Positions 39,818 to 50,194 of a stretch of DNA of 64,000 bases are shown in pieces (the stretch's first letter is position 1; each line of letters opens with the position of its first letter). Below the pieces are notes generated by a model. That model had not been told where the DNA came from, made no database searches, and saw nothing but the letters and a program-made list of their open reading frames with translations. The DNA is from Mesostigma viride (taxonomy: Eukaryota > Streptophyta > Mesostigmatophyceae > Mesostigmatales > Mesostigmataceae): positions 1-64,000 of the forward strand of contig RPFO01000912.1 in NCBI GenBank assembly GCA_009746045.1, in the 5' to 3' direction. The position numbers and the translations under genes are program-made.

Positions 39818-41228
39818 ATGGCTACTGGGACGTGCCATCACGGCTTCGGCGCCATGTTGAAAGAATTCCCAATAGGCGCTCTTGCGCTTGTTGCTAGGCT
39901 GGAGCGGCTCCTGGTGATGATCGTTCACCTTTTTTCCATTTTCGCCACGAATTTGGCATTTGGTCTCCATCTGCATCAGCGGCCTGCGCAGGTTGTCACA
40001 AGGAGAAAGCGTTCGTTGTCCGCGGCTTCCCTGTCTCAGTTGGCGGATGCTATCACAGCAATTCCGACGTCGTCGAATCCGGAAGAAGTAGCGCTTGTCG
40101 GACAGCAGTCGTCGGTGTGCCAAGAGTCGGCGCCGCCTTCCGCAGCACTGGTGGGTATTGAAGATGACAAAGTGCCTGCCGGCCAGGAAGTGAAGCCAGC
40201 CGAGGGGATTTGGCGCCCGCATAAACGCCAGGGCGAGAGTTTCGACTTCGGACGCCGGAGCAGGTCTTCTGGGCGCCGCAGCGAGGAGGCACCACGAAGT
40301 ATAGGGGTGCGCAAGACTTTCGCACGCTGGGACCCGCATCCCGAGCTGGAACCCGAATGGCGTCGTTCTGAAGGGGCGGAGGAGAAGAAGGAGGAGAAAA
40401 AGGAGGAGAAGAAGGAAGAGAGGAAGGAAGAGAGGAAAGAGGAGAGGAGGCCATTTTCTCGGCCTCAGCCTATCGGCCCCACCGCGTCTGGCCGGGCGTG
40501 GAACCGACATCCCAGGTCCAGCCACGAAGGCACCGAGCACGAGTCTAATTGGAGGGCGTCCAGCGGCCGCTCCTTGCCGACTGAAAGTTGCTGGCGTTCC
40601 TCAATCGTCGAGGAGCGACCCGCTGCCCCTGCATCGTCCGATGTTCTCACCCCTCACCAAGCGTTCCAGGCCGCAAGCGAGGTCGCCAACCCCTACCGTG
40701 TGCTGGCAAGCAACACGGACAAGTCGCACTCGCACAACAGCCGCCGCAGCCCCCCCCGCTCGCGCGCATCCACCTCCCCCTCGCGCTCGCCGGAGGCGCA
40801 GCTGCGCCGTGCCTTGATGCAGCACGATGGCTTTCTGCCCATCACTGACGCGTCCAAGCCAGAGAAGGTGAGATCCTGGATAGGATTGTTAAAGAAAAAA
40901 TCGCGTTTTTTACTTCTTTTTAAATAGAAATTTGATTACTAGCTTAGATTCTTTGTCCATAGTTGTTTCATAGGGCATGCATTGCTTGGTAGAAGCCAGT
41001 GGCTATCTGGTTGCCATGCCATGCCCGCTGCCTCTTTTATCGCTGATATCGGCATGCTGTCGCGTGCAATCCATCCACCCCTTAACCCTTCCCCATCAAC
41101 AGGTGCGCGAGGAGCTGCACATGTCCAAGACATGCTTCAAGAAGACGGTCGGCAAGATGTACCTGTCGGGGGAGGTGCGCCTCTCGGCCGAGGGTGTGCG
41201 CCTCGTGGTGCCCAGCCGGTCGCACTAG
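39818..41228 (+). CDS. Host protein with C-terminal CvfB-type winged helix (2 exons)
   Basis: Exon 1 39,818-40,867, intron 40,868-41,102 (GTGAGA...CAACAG), exon 2 41,103-41,228. The junction is in phase (ASKPEK|VREELHMSK). The C-terminal ~55 residues, HDGFLPITDASKPEKVREEL through SKTCFKKTVGKMYLSGEVRL to EGVRLV, match the winged-helix end of CvfB/YitL-type S1 proteins (DG-x-L-P...MSK-x-x-FKK-x-x-G-x-L). In bacteria this follows S1 RNA-binding domains. Here the first 300 residues show no S1 fold; they are low-complexity, with a hydrophobic patch at 38-52, an E/K run (EEKKEEKKEEKKEERKEERK) and an Arg/Ser-rich segment (SRRSPPRSRASTSPSRSP). RNA binding is likely but not shown. An in-frame TAG precedes the ATG, but the splice-acceptor-like tract there means an upstream exon is possible. 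Confidence 0.7.
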
Positions 41229-42504
41229 ACCGCAGCCCCGGCCGATCTCATCAGATCATCACGAAAAGCAAGGAACCCAGCCCTCTTTTCGATCGCCAGT
41301 AGATTAGCGGAACCCTGGTATTTTTGCCTCGCCAAGCAGTAGTTGCGCGGCCGATCTCTCTAGATCGCCCGCGGTAGCGCTGCCTGCGCCCCGTGCCCGC
41401 CCAGTCATCCAGTACTGGGCGTGTTTGCTGAGGGAGCATTTTTATCGAAGAAATGTGGAAAGTACCTATGCAATTGTTTTTTCTTTGCTGGGTTGTGTCG
41501 CCTGGCAAAGAAGTTCCTGTCCCCCGCATGGGTTTTGGCTGGTGGTGCGACATTGCGACAGCCCCAAAGGATTGCGTCGTTGGCAGCGGCGCATGTTTTC
41601 ATAGCGGCATACGGTCCCCTGCGCAGGGATCGATGCTTTTTCTAGGCATATAAAGTGCTGCGTGGGCTCTTCATGCATCCATTTGTGATGAAGGCGCGTG
41701 CTCACGGTGCAAAAAAACGTGAGCGAAACGCCTGCAAGCCTGGTTCAGGATGCTGCGCTCAAGGATTCAACGGTAGTGTGTTGCAAGGGCCTTGTAGGAT
41801 TCTTTTGTTTCCTTTCATGTGAAACCCCAGAGTACCATCATTTAATAGGCTCTAACTGTGCTGTATTTTTCTACAGTTCCTTTCATTTAGTTGGGCCTGC
41901 CCCCTGACGCAAGCATGTCTCTGGACGGGAAGTTTAGTGTCCCTCCTGTGGTCGCATCGCCTGGCACTGCTGCAAACAAACAGCTTTTTCCTAGATTGCA
42001 GATGGCTGCTGTGGGGGTGAAGGTGCTTTTCAGAGCACTTGCTGCTTTTTGCGGGGATGTATATAGACTCGAGACTGCCAGGGAAGCAGTCGTCGTTTTA
42101 AAACAGACCCATACCTCCAGTTGTGGCCTTGACATTTGACTAACTTGGCTCCTCTGTAATTTTAGGTACTCCAGTCACTATGGTATCACATGACTTGATT
42201 ATTCTATTAATATTATTATTATTATTTAATCTTCACACATCAATAAATAAATTTTTCCCACATAGCAAATTATGAAAAAAAATCATACTAATGACGAAGA
42301 TTTCGCCGCACTCGAGGTAGCGAAAGAAAAATTATAAACACTGGCAAGGATCGAGCAGCCACATAAGAATGGTTGTCTGCATAATGGTTGTCTCCTTGAT
42401 AAGAAAACTATGAACATGCAAAGGGCACCAACTTTCCAGATGTTCGGTTGCTCCCAGCCCCGACTCCAGGTCTCCAGCATGCACATTGACTCCAGGTCTC
42501 CAGC
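41229..42504. other. 3' flank of the winged-helix gene, no gene supported
   Basis: Presumed 3' UTR and spacer. Short ORFs (41,698-42,139) overlap without splice or domain support. (TAT)n-rich DNA lies at 42,200-42,260. Confidence 0.35.
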
Positions 42505-43140
42505 ATGCACATCGTTCTCTGCTCCCTCGTCATGCGCTATGACGGCGAGATCTGGGCTCATTCCATTTCCACAGCCACCTTCCGCTCGGTCCTTAAGGAG
42601 GCCCTCGAGCAGCACGTGACTCCCCTCGCTGCAGATGTGGCAGTGCTCAATGGGCAGCACGCGCTGGCTGCTGAGCTCCCTCACCTTCATTTCCGCCACC
42701 GCCACCGCCACCGCCACCACCACCTCCACGCTCCTCGCCTCGACCTCAACCGCCACCACCGCATCCACCGTCGCTATCATCGTCCAGCTCCTCGACATCC
42801 ACCAGCGCCTCCACGACAACGCCATCGCAATTGAGTGCCTGCAAAACACCGCAGGCCTCACCGCGCCCAGGCGGTGAAGGACATAATTTCCGCCTGGCCA
42901 GCACCTGCTGTCCCAGCCGATGCATGATGCTCGTCCCACCCAGACATGGCCGGGCGGACATGCTGAAGCAGCACACCACCTCCACCGCCTCCACCATTGC
43001 GGCGCAGCTCAAGCAACAAACGCTCGACCTCCGCGAGGAGGCGGCGACCTCACCCAGCGCAGCCACAATATGTCATCGTCAAGTGCTGCTCACTTCGACC
43101 AGCCGGCAGGTGAGGACTCAGAGTCTCTTACCATAGCGTT
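42505..43140 (+). pseudogene. Decayed LINE ORF1-type gene copy
   Basis: Matches the intact ORF1-type gene at 48,401-49,747: RYDGEIWAHSISTATFRSVL corresponds to RSDGEIWAPPLSVPTLRSIL there, followed by QHVTPLAADVA, an expanded Pro/Thr/His region, LKQHTTSTAST and LKQQTLDLREEA. Several frameshifts and a truncated 3' end. 43,200-43,290 then resembles the 5' UTR of this family in inverted orientation. Confidence 0.65.
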
Positions 43141-43673
43141 GCATGGTGGAATTAGGCTGACGGCGGTATGGCTGACAGCGGAGTACGTCCAGATCTTTTG
43201 CATCTGAGCCCCAAATTCGGTCAGACCACTTGCATTTGATGCGCCTTTTTAAGACGCACTCGCCAGTATAATTGGTTACGGCTGAAACGCAGTATCGACT
43301 CCAAAAGCAGCACGTGACAAGCAGCTATGACGACTCCAAAAGCAAAACGAGGTTTGGTTGAAAAGGAGCTTTCCGGATTAGCATGCCGGGCGTGGGGGCA
43401 GCTAAGTCTTCGCGGCCACCATCGCTGGTGGAGCAAACGTTACCACGCCCTGGCAGCCCTGGATTATCAAGTGCGACCTGTTCAAGGTCGTCAATGATAT
43501 TCCAGTACCGATCCTGACCTAGCTACAGCGCGGCCGAGAGCCCGGCCCAGCGAGACGTGGACGCTGATTGATCATGCAGGAGCTGGAGAAACGGCGCGCG
43601 ACGGCATGCAACCGGTCACCAACATCTCGATGCTGCGCGCAAGGCACTTGATATTGACCCTTTGCACATTAAT

Positions 43674-43809
43674 TAGCCATTCATGATGCAGACGATATTT
43701 GTTTAAACTTTTGTGTAATTATTTTTCTAATGAGATTAGCATAGTACTCCGTGGCATGCCTTTGCGCATGACACGCAAGTACTTACTTACTTACTTACTA
43801 GCCATTCAT
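43674..43809 (+). mobile_element. Truncated SINE with (TACT)n tail and 11-bp TSD
   Basis: Insertion 43,685-43,798 is flanked by TAGCCATTCAT at 43,674-43,684 and 43,799-43,809. It carries the 3' part of the SINE seen complete at 50,962-51,295 (GATGCAGACGATATTTG...CACGCAAG, then TACT repeats). Confidence 0.75.
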
Positions 43810-43837
43810 AAGGATTTACAAGTACGCTGATTTACCA

Positions 43838-44290
43838 TTAAAATTAAATTAAATTAAATTATAACATGCCTCCGTGGGGAGGTCATGTAGCACATATTTC
43901 ATGATGGATGGGGTGGAGGAAGCCGCGTGATCGAACTATCCTAACTCTATCTAGAAAATCCGAACTACACTACTCATCAAAACGCCTCCTCCGCTTGGGG
44001 GGAGGTGGCTTGCCCACAGGGTCGGGCGTGTGCGCCTTGACAATCTTCTTCCACCGCGTCTTGTCCTGCATGGCAGTCCAAAGACGGGAGAGAGAGTGGA
44101 TTAATTAATTAATTAATTAAACTCGTGCTCCCGTTGGGGAGTCACGGAGCACCGAAGTGCTTTTAATCCCTGTGTGTGCACTACAGGAGAAAGGGCAGAG
44201 ACCCCCAGTCTCCTTCATGCCAAAGGCATGCCACAGCTGCAATCGGGCGCGGCTAGCTAAAAGGACAGGCTAACGATCCGGCAAACTGTG
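43838..44290 (-). mobile_element. LINE family 1 3' end joined to a second retroelement 3' end
   Basis: 43,838-44,100 is a family-1 3' end (A/T tail, hairpin, coding end ...KRRRRFDE on the minus strand). 44,101-44,290 is another minus-oriented 3' end with (TTAA)n tail and CTCCGTGACTCCCC hairpin, homologous to 18,440-18,690. Confidence 0.65.
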
Positions 44291-44514
44291 GGTGCAATAA
44301 GACCCATGTGAGCATATCATAGCAAGGAGCGTGGGCAAGTAATCTGAACATAGCCAGGGCGTAGCATGGCTGTACTAGGACTAGGCTATGGCTGGTTGTG
44401 TACCGTGCGTTGGCGGCACGTGACTAGGTGTGTTGGCACAGCTAGGCAACATTCTAGGCATGGCTGCCTTAGCGGCAGTGACGCCAATGGTTACAAGCTA
44501 GGGCTATTGCTATT

Positions 44515-46407
44515 CTAGCCCGCTGGGGGCGTCCACATCTTGTGGTTGATCATCAGGTCCCCGCCCCTCCAGTACACCTTGGGCTTCTGGGGGTCCTGCT
44601 TATGGCGGAGGTATTCCGGCCACAGGTCGCGTCGCTGCTGTTGCTGAGCGGGGGTGAGGTCGTCATCCAGCGTCCAGGTGAGGTCGTGCAACCGCTTGCG
44701 ACGAGAGAGGAACCGCTGCTTATCCTCAGGGGAGGAGAAGGTGAGTAGGACTGGTGGGGGAGCCGCCTTGTCCCGTGAGTGGGGAAGGCGGTGGCACCCA
44801 CGCAGTTCTACCTCACCTACCAGGCCCATGAGGGTAAGAAGCTGGTTCTTGAGCTCGTCAGCAAGAGAGGTTGACGTCTCACCTGGCTTCTGGGGGAAGC
44901 GACGTAGCACCACTCGGCACTCGCGGCGAGCGGCCGGGCCCACTTCAAATGTTCCGAAAAGTGTGACACTTTTGGTCGTTTTTTTGACTTTTTCGACGAT
45001 CGTCACTCTGCAGAGTGATTCGTCGTGCGAAATCGTGCGAAATTGTGCGAAATTTGCTGAAATCGTGTGAAATTTGCTGAAATCGTGCGAATTTGTGCGA
45101 AATTTGCTGAAATTGTGCGAAATTTCATGTGAAAAATGTCGACGGTAAAAAATTTTGATGTGCACAACGTGTGTGAATTCATGCGAAATTTTGTCAAACG
45201 TCACTCCCCAAAACGACCCTTGGTTGAAATCCATGCGAAATTGTGCGAAATCATGCAAAATTGTGCGAAATCGTGCGAAATCGTGCGAAAATGTGTGAAA
45301 ATTTTGCGAAAATCACGCGAAAATCACGCGAACTCGTGCGAAATTTTATTTTTTTTTTGCGAAAAACGACCAAAAGTGTCACACACTTGGCTTGGACGGC
45401 GGAACATTTGAAGTGGGCCCGGCCGAGCGCGGTCGGTGACCTCCCGTTGCTGGGCCTGGCGGTGGTCCTCCAGCTCCTGGAGCTTTGTGGCGATGGCGTC
45501 GGTGGTGGAGGCGGTCGCTGACCGCAGCAGGTCCGCGTAGGAGAGCGGCGGGAGGTCGCCAGCATCCTGCCGGGGTGGCTGGGATGCAATGGTGGGCCGT
45601 CTTCTCCGCTATCTTGGGGACGGTCCTGTGTGGCCAGGGCCTCGGTGTGGGCGGTGATGGCCTCAAGCTTCTTCAGGAGCACGCCACACTTGCCCTCCAC
45701 CTGGTTAAGGCGAGAGACAAGTGCCGCATGCGTTTCCGAAGCTTGTGCCGCGGTGTGCAGCGTCGTGAACTGGGGCTGGAGCTTGTGGACGACCTTGGTT
45801 TCCACGTTGGAGACCCGGGCCTCGACCGTGTTGAGCGTGGTGTTCAGCGATGTCAGCTGCTCGGCCAGCGGCCAGGTCACGTGCTCCTCCAGCACTGCGC
45901 GGATGTCATCCTTGCAGAGGGAGGAAGCCGAGGGGGCTGCCGCGGCTGTGCGGGGGCTGGGGTGCGGAGCGTGCGGGTGATGTCGATGAGGCGGAGCTGG
46001 AAATGGCTGGTCAAGATAGCCAGGCGTTGTTGTGCTTCGTTCATAGCATAGAGCCAGGACATGTCTCCATCGTAGTCAATAGCCCCCTTCACGAAGAGCT
46101 TCCGCTCCTGTTCGAGGAACTGGAGAACCTCAATGCATTCCTGCGGCGACAATTCTTGCCACCCGGTGAGGGAGAATCCTCGGTCGCCGGGGAGGAACTG
46201 GCGCCATTTGCGAGCGTGGCAGGGTTTCTTGGGCTCAGGCGAGGCGCTGGGAGATGGGGCTGCTGGCGGTGGGTTGGCAGGCCCAGACGGCTGGTTGGCG
46301 GGTAAGCCTGGCGGCGGAACAATGGCGAGGGCGAGAGGGTTGGGCTGGGCGCTGGGAAGCTGTGCCAGCTCCTTTTCCAGCCCTCGTTTTGCTTTGGTAG
46401 TCGTCAT
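44515..46407 (-). pseudogene. LINE ORF1-type gene interrupted by a MITE
   Basis: From ATG 46,407 the N-terminal part (176 codons; ...CIEVLQFLEQERKLFVKGAI) runs to a frameshift near 45,890. A coiled-coil part (LTSLNTTLNTVEARVSNVET) continues to 45,420, where a 483-bp MITE is inserted; the C-terminal part resumes at 44,936 (AARRECRVVLRRFPQKPGET...FTLD-type RRM/CTD: LTWTLDDDLTPAQQQQRRDL) and ends at 44,515. Same domain order as the intact gene at 48,401 but a different subfamily. Broken by at least one frameshift plus the insertion. Confidence 0.7.
44931..45425. mobile_element. 483-bp MITE with 20-bp TIRs and CGAAAT repeats
   Basis: Element 44,937-45,419 has perfect 20-bp ends GGCCCACTTCAAATGTTCCG and, after a 14-nt difference, a second shared block GTGTGACACTTTTGGTCG. 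The flanking CGGCCG (44,931-44,936; 45,420-45,425) is the likely 6-bp TSD, though the G/C palindromes make the exact edge ambiguous. The inside consists of irregular repeats of GTGCGAAATT and related words. Confidence 0.75.
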
Positions 46408-46599
46408 AGCTGGTCACGTGCGTAACTTTGTCTATACTGCGTGGCAGCCGTAACCGTTTATACTGGCAAGTGCGTCTTAGAAAGGCGCATCGAATGCAAG
46501 TGGTCTGACCGAATTTGGGGCTCAGACGCAAAAGATCTGAACTCCGCCGTCAGCCATACCGCCGTCAGCCATTTGCGTGAACATTCTCGTTTCTACTAG

Positions 46600-46800
46600 A
46601 GAGTGGATGCGGTGCTCAAACTGGGCTGGGACCACTAGGTCGTCCAGCAACATCTGAACGTAGTTGGTGACAGGTTTCCCTACCCTTAATTTGGGAATGT
46701 CCGCGGGGCCAGGCCAGGTCAGAATGTGCCGCCCTGGCTGGCCAAGCCGCTGGGGGCCGGCCAGACTGGTCAAGGGTGGTGTCGACCTGCTGATTTACCA
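46600..46800 (-). mobile_element. LINE family 1 internal fragment
   Basis: Minus-strand translation QRLGQPGRHILTWPGPADIP and LLDDLVVPAQFEHRIHSL matches the family-1 RT C-terminus. No 3' tail; ends are undefined. Confidence 0.65.
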
Positions 46801-47585
46801 TGCACTGATACATTTCCCACGGCATCAGTCTTAGGCAAAGGCGCCTAAGCCGGGCCGGGCCCTCGAACAGATAAGGTAGATACGTCCGAGACGGACTAAC
46901 TAGTAGCGGCCAGCCGGGACTGAACACAAGCTTGGCTGGCACAGCCCGGGCGTTTCAAATGCCCCTCACGTACCGGCGTGGCATGCCCCAGCCAGGCTGC
47001 GCGTGCCGGCCGGGCCGCCCTCCGTGGACTTTCCGCGATAGTCTAGGCATGTGCTACCCTCGACGGGGCGCGGGGCAAACGCCCGGCCCAGAGCCCCCTG
47101 GCTGGTTTGTCATACATGCATATGGAGCAAGGCAGATGACGCGTAAAGATAGGTGCATGGCAGACACTGTAATGAAGGACACCAGCCCCGGCATGCAGTC
47201 GCCCGCGCCGGGGGCTGGAGCCGCACGCGTGTGATCTCGCGATTATAATTGGCAGGCATAGATAGAGATTCGAGCCGTTCCGGCCGGTGGCCGCACTGCA
47301 CATGCAACAGGCTGTAACTCGGAACTAAATAGCTATCTATACCCCATCCACAAGACCCCATCGGCTGCCCCATCCCACATTCATTTCCCTGAGTGCTTAT
47401 TATGCTCGTGAAGGTATAACGCATGCAGTTATCAAGGAGACAACCAGCGCAGGCCAGAAATCGGGAGAATCCGGACCATGGTAGCTCTCGAGAGTATATG
47501 TGTAAATTCATCATTTCATCCCTAGCTCAATGGAGCTACCATCAATTAAATGAATCGATAAATTGTAAACACGTAACTACATCAC
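46801..47585. other. Unassigned region
   Basis: No gene supported. 47,440-47,494 holds the recurring GACAACCAGCGCAGGCCAGA...GAATCCGGACCATGG motif also present at 19,750 and 36,400. Confidence 0.3.
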
Positions 47586-48235
47586 GACCTGGCCTGGCCC
47601 CAAGGACATTCCCAAAAAGGTAGGGAAACATGTCACGAAGTACGTACAGATGTTGCTGGATGACCTACTGGTCCCAGCCCAGTTTGAATACCGCATCCAC
47701 TCTCTAGCTCTCCCTTCTTTGGACTGCCATGCAGAACAAGACGCGGTGGAAGAGGATTGTCAACAAGGCTCACACGCCCGACCCTGTGGGCAAACCACCT
47801 CCCCCCAAGCGGAGGAGGCGTTTTGATGAGTAGGGTAGTTAGGATTTTTCTAGACTAGCTAGATTACTAAGATTAGAGAACTAGGTAATAGTTCGATTAC
47901 GCAGCTCCTTCCACCCCACCCATCCATCAAGGAACATGTGCTACATGATCTCCAAACGGAGGCATGTTATAATTTAATAATTGAATTTAATTTAATTTTA
48001 ATCACGAGCTACCATCACCACGTCACATGTGTCAGTCATTACGTCAGCCAGGCCATTAAATTAAATTAAATTAAATTATAACATGCCTCCGTTGCCCCCC
48101 AAGAGGAGGAGGCGTTTTGATGAGTAGGGTAGTTAGGATTTTTCTAGACTAGATAGATTAGCGTTAGGATAGTCAGATTACGCGGCTGTCTCCCCTCCAC
48201 CACCCATCATGGAATATGTGCTATACATGATTTCC
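47586..48235 (+). mobile_element. LINE family 1 3' ends (two adjacent copies)
   Basis: 47,586-48,000 encodes the family C-terminus (LLDDLLVPAQFEYRIHS...KRRRRFDE) and ends with the hairpin and A/T tail. 48,053-48,090 is a minus-oriented tail fragment abutting another plus-oriented 3' end (48,091-48,235). Confidence 0.65.
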
Positions 48236-48400
48236 CATGCCTGTGAGATCGGGCACAAAATTCCGGCCACGAGGTAGCCATGGCTGTCGGAGCTCATAAC
48301 TTTCACGTTTGAGCACCGAATTCAGCCGTGAATATCACTATCGCTTCGTCTTTCTAAGACGCACATGCTGATATAATTTTCCGAATCTAAAACGCAATAT

Positions 48401-49747
48401 ATGGCGCACAAACGCGCCTCGACGCAACGCAGCCTGGCGGCTGCGCTCGGCAATGAAAATTCTGCAGCTCAGGCTGCAGCTTCGCCTTCAGGTCCGGCAG
48501 GCGGCGATGACACTAGTCGTGCACTGGTGGTCGTCCAGCAACCCCCCGGGCTTAACGCCTCGCCATCTGCATCGCCTGACCCCAAGCGCACCCGCCCAGC
48601 CGACGACACAGGAGGGTCTTCACGCCCAGAACCGAGCTTTCGGCCCCGGCCTTTCAAGGTCGCAGATTACGACTGGGCCACCATTTCTCCGACCGATGCT
48701 CTGCGCTGCATCTTCTTCGGGGATTACGCTTCGCTTTACGACCTGTGCCTCCATTTCCACTCCATCAATCGCCTCCTCGCCCCGGACGGCAGCCGCTGGG
48801 CCAACATCTACGGGCTGTCCGGCTGCGTCCGCCCCCATCTCCAGCACGCCATCCTCAACTCCCTTCTCCAGCGCTCTGACGGCGAGATCTGGGCTCCACC
48901 CCTTTCCGTCCCCACCCTCCGCTCCATCCTCACGGAAGCCTTTCAGCAGCACGTGACCCCCCTTGCTGCCGACATAGCAGCAATCGGCGGCACGCTGACT
49001 GCTGAACTTCCTCACATTTCCACCGCCGCCGCCTCCACCTCCACGGCCATTTCCGCCTCCACTGCCGACATCAAAGCCCAGCTCCTCGACCTCGACCAAC
49101 GCCTTCAAGCCACCGCCAACGCCCTTGAGAGCTTGCATGACACCGCCGGCCTCACCGCCCAGGCGGTGAAGGACATCGCCGCCCAGCCGGCGCCTGCTGG
49201 CTCGGCCGGCGATGCTCCCTCCACCTGGGCGGACTTGCTTAAGCAGCACACCACCTCCACCACCTCCACCATCTCGGCACAACTCAAGCAACAAGCCCTC
49301 GACCTTCGCGAGGAAGCCGACATCGCCCGGCGCAGCCACAATGTCATCGTCAAGCACTTCGACCAGCAGGCAGGTGAGACCTCCACGAGCCTTCTTGAGG
49401 CATTTAAGCGCGCCATTCTTGCCCCCATGTTACTCACTGGTGAGCTGGACATGTCGGCTGTCCGCCTCCCCCGCGCGCGGGGGAAGGCTGGCCCGGCCCC
49501 CGTGCTCCTCACCTTTAAGTACATGGCGGACAAGCTGGCGTTCCTTAAATGCCGCAAGAAGCTCTCGGAGACTCGCTTCACGCTGGACGACGACTTGACC
49601 CTGGCCCAGCAACAACGGCGACGCGAGCTATGGCCGGCCTACCTTCAGCTCCGGCAGAGCGCAAGGGGGAAGCCGGTATACTGGAGGGGGGCGGTCATCC
49701 ACGTTGACCACAAGCCCTGGCAGCCCCCTCCTGCCACCTCAGACTAG
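48401..49747 (+). CDS. Intact LINE ORF1-type RNA-binding protein, 448 aa
   Basis: Complete frame from ATG 48,401. Residues 1-85 are disordered and Ser/Pro/Ala-rich; 85-190 form a helical region (PTDALRCIFFGDYASLYDLC); about 195-330 are a Thr/Ala/Gln-rich coiled coil with LKQQALDLREEADIARRSHN; the C-terminal ~120 residues (IVKHFDQQAGETSTSLLEAF, VLLTFKYMADKLAFLKCRKK, FTLDDDLTLAQQQRRRELWP, VYWRGAVIHVDHK) have the RRM-plus-CTD layout of L1-clade ORF1 proteins (Transposase_22-like). It would coat LINE RNA as a trimer. No ORF2 follows: the downstream DNA lacks endonuclease or RT coding, so this is a partial element or a domesticated copy. Two decayed relatives lie at 42.5 and 44.5-46.4 kb. Confidence 0.75.
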   Translation: MAHKRASTQRSLAAALGNENSAAQAAASPSGPAGGDDTSRALVVVQQPPGLNASPSASPDPKRTRPADDTGGSSRPEPSFRPRPFKVADYDWATISPTDALRCIFFGDYASLYDLCLHFHSINRLLAPDGSRWANIYGLSGCVRPHLQHAILNSLLQRSDGEIWAPPLSVPTLRSILTEAFQQHVTPLAADIAAIGGTLTAELPHISTAAASTSTAISASTADIKAQLLDLDQRLQATANALESLHDTAGLTAQAVKDIAAQPAPAGSAGDAPSTWADLLKQHTTSTTSTISAQLKQQALDLREEADIARRSHNVIVKHFDQQAGETSTSLLEAFKRAILAPMLLTGELDMSAVRLPRARGKAGPAPVLLTFKYMADKLAFLKCRKKLSETRFTLDDDLTLAQQQRRRELWPAYLQLRQSARGKPVYWRGAVIHVDHKPWQPPPATSD

Positions 49748-50190
49748 GAATATATATACCAGTAGTGTAGATTAGTAAGGCTTAGCCTAGCATGTGGCCC
49801 ACGCGCATGTGCGCCCATAATGGCCCCCATGGATGATGCCTTCAACATTTAGCCATGCTTTGTCTATAATGGGACCCCCATGGATGTTGCATTAAGAACT
49901 TAGCCATGCTATGCCATGCAGAGAGATGCTCTCTGTCGAGAAGCCATGCCCTAGCCCTTGCATAGCCATGATGATCTTCCTCCCCCGTGCCAGGATCCCC
50001 TTAGCTGGGTTGAACCTGAGACAGCATGGTGGTGCCGGTGCCCTTGCGGCACCTAGAGCAAGTGTTGCTTACATTCCCACCCTTGCATGAAGTAGCCTAG
50101 GATGTATTTAAAGCCATATGCCCCTTCTCAGGGATATGTGCTACATTGACTCCCAACGGAGTGATGTTGATAATTAATTAATTAATTAAT
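49748..50190 (+). mobile_element. 3' flank of ORF1 gene and a family-3 retroelement 3' end
   Basis: 50,015-50,190 matches 34,570-34,765 and 35,680-35,785: GGTGGTGCCGGTGCC, CACCCTTGCA..AAGTAGCC, ATGCCCCTTCTCAGGG, then hairpin ACAT-TGA-CTCC-CAAC-GGAG-TG-ATGT and (TTAA)n. Whether it is the natural 3' end of the ORF1 element is open. 49,748-50,014 holds nothing recognisable. Confidence 0.45.
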
Positions 50191-50194
50191 TAAT

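Noticed and set aside
39737-40540. 267-codon minus ORF opposite the winged-helix gene
   Set aside because: Leu/Arg-rich shadow of exon 1; the plus strand has the spliced conserved domain.
41698-42139. Small plus ORFs downstream of the winged-helix gene as further exons
   Set aside because: The gene already ends with a conserved domain and stop at 41,228; no splice sites or domains link these ORFs.
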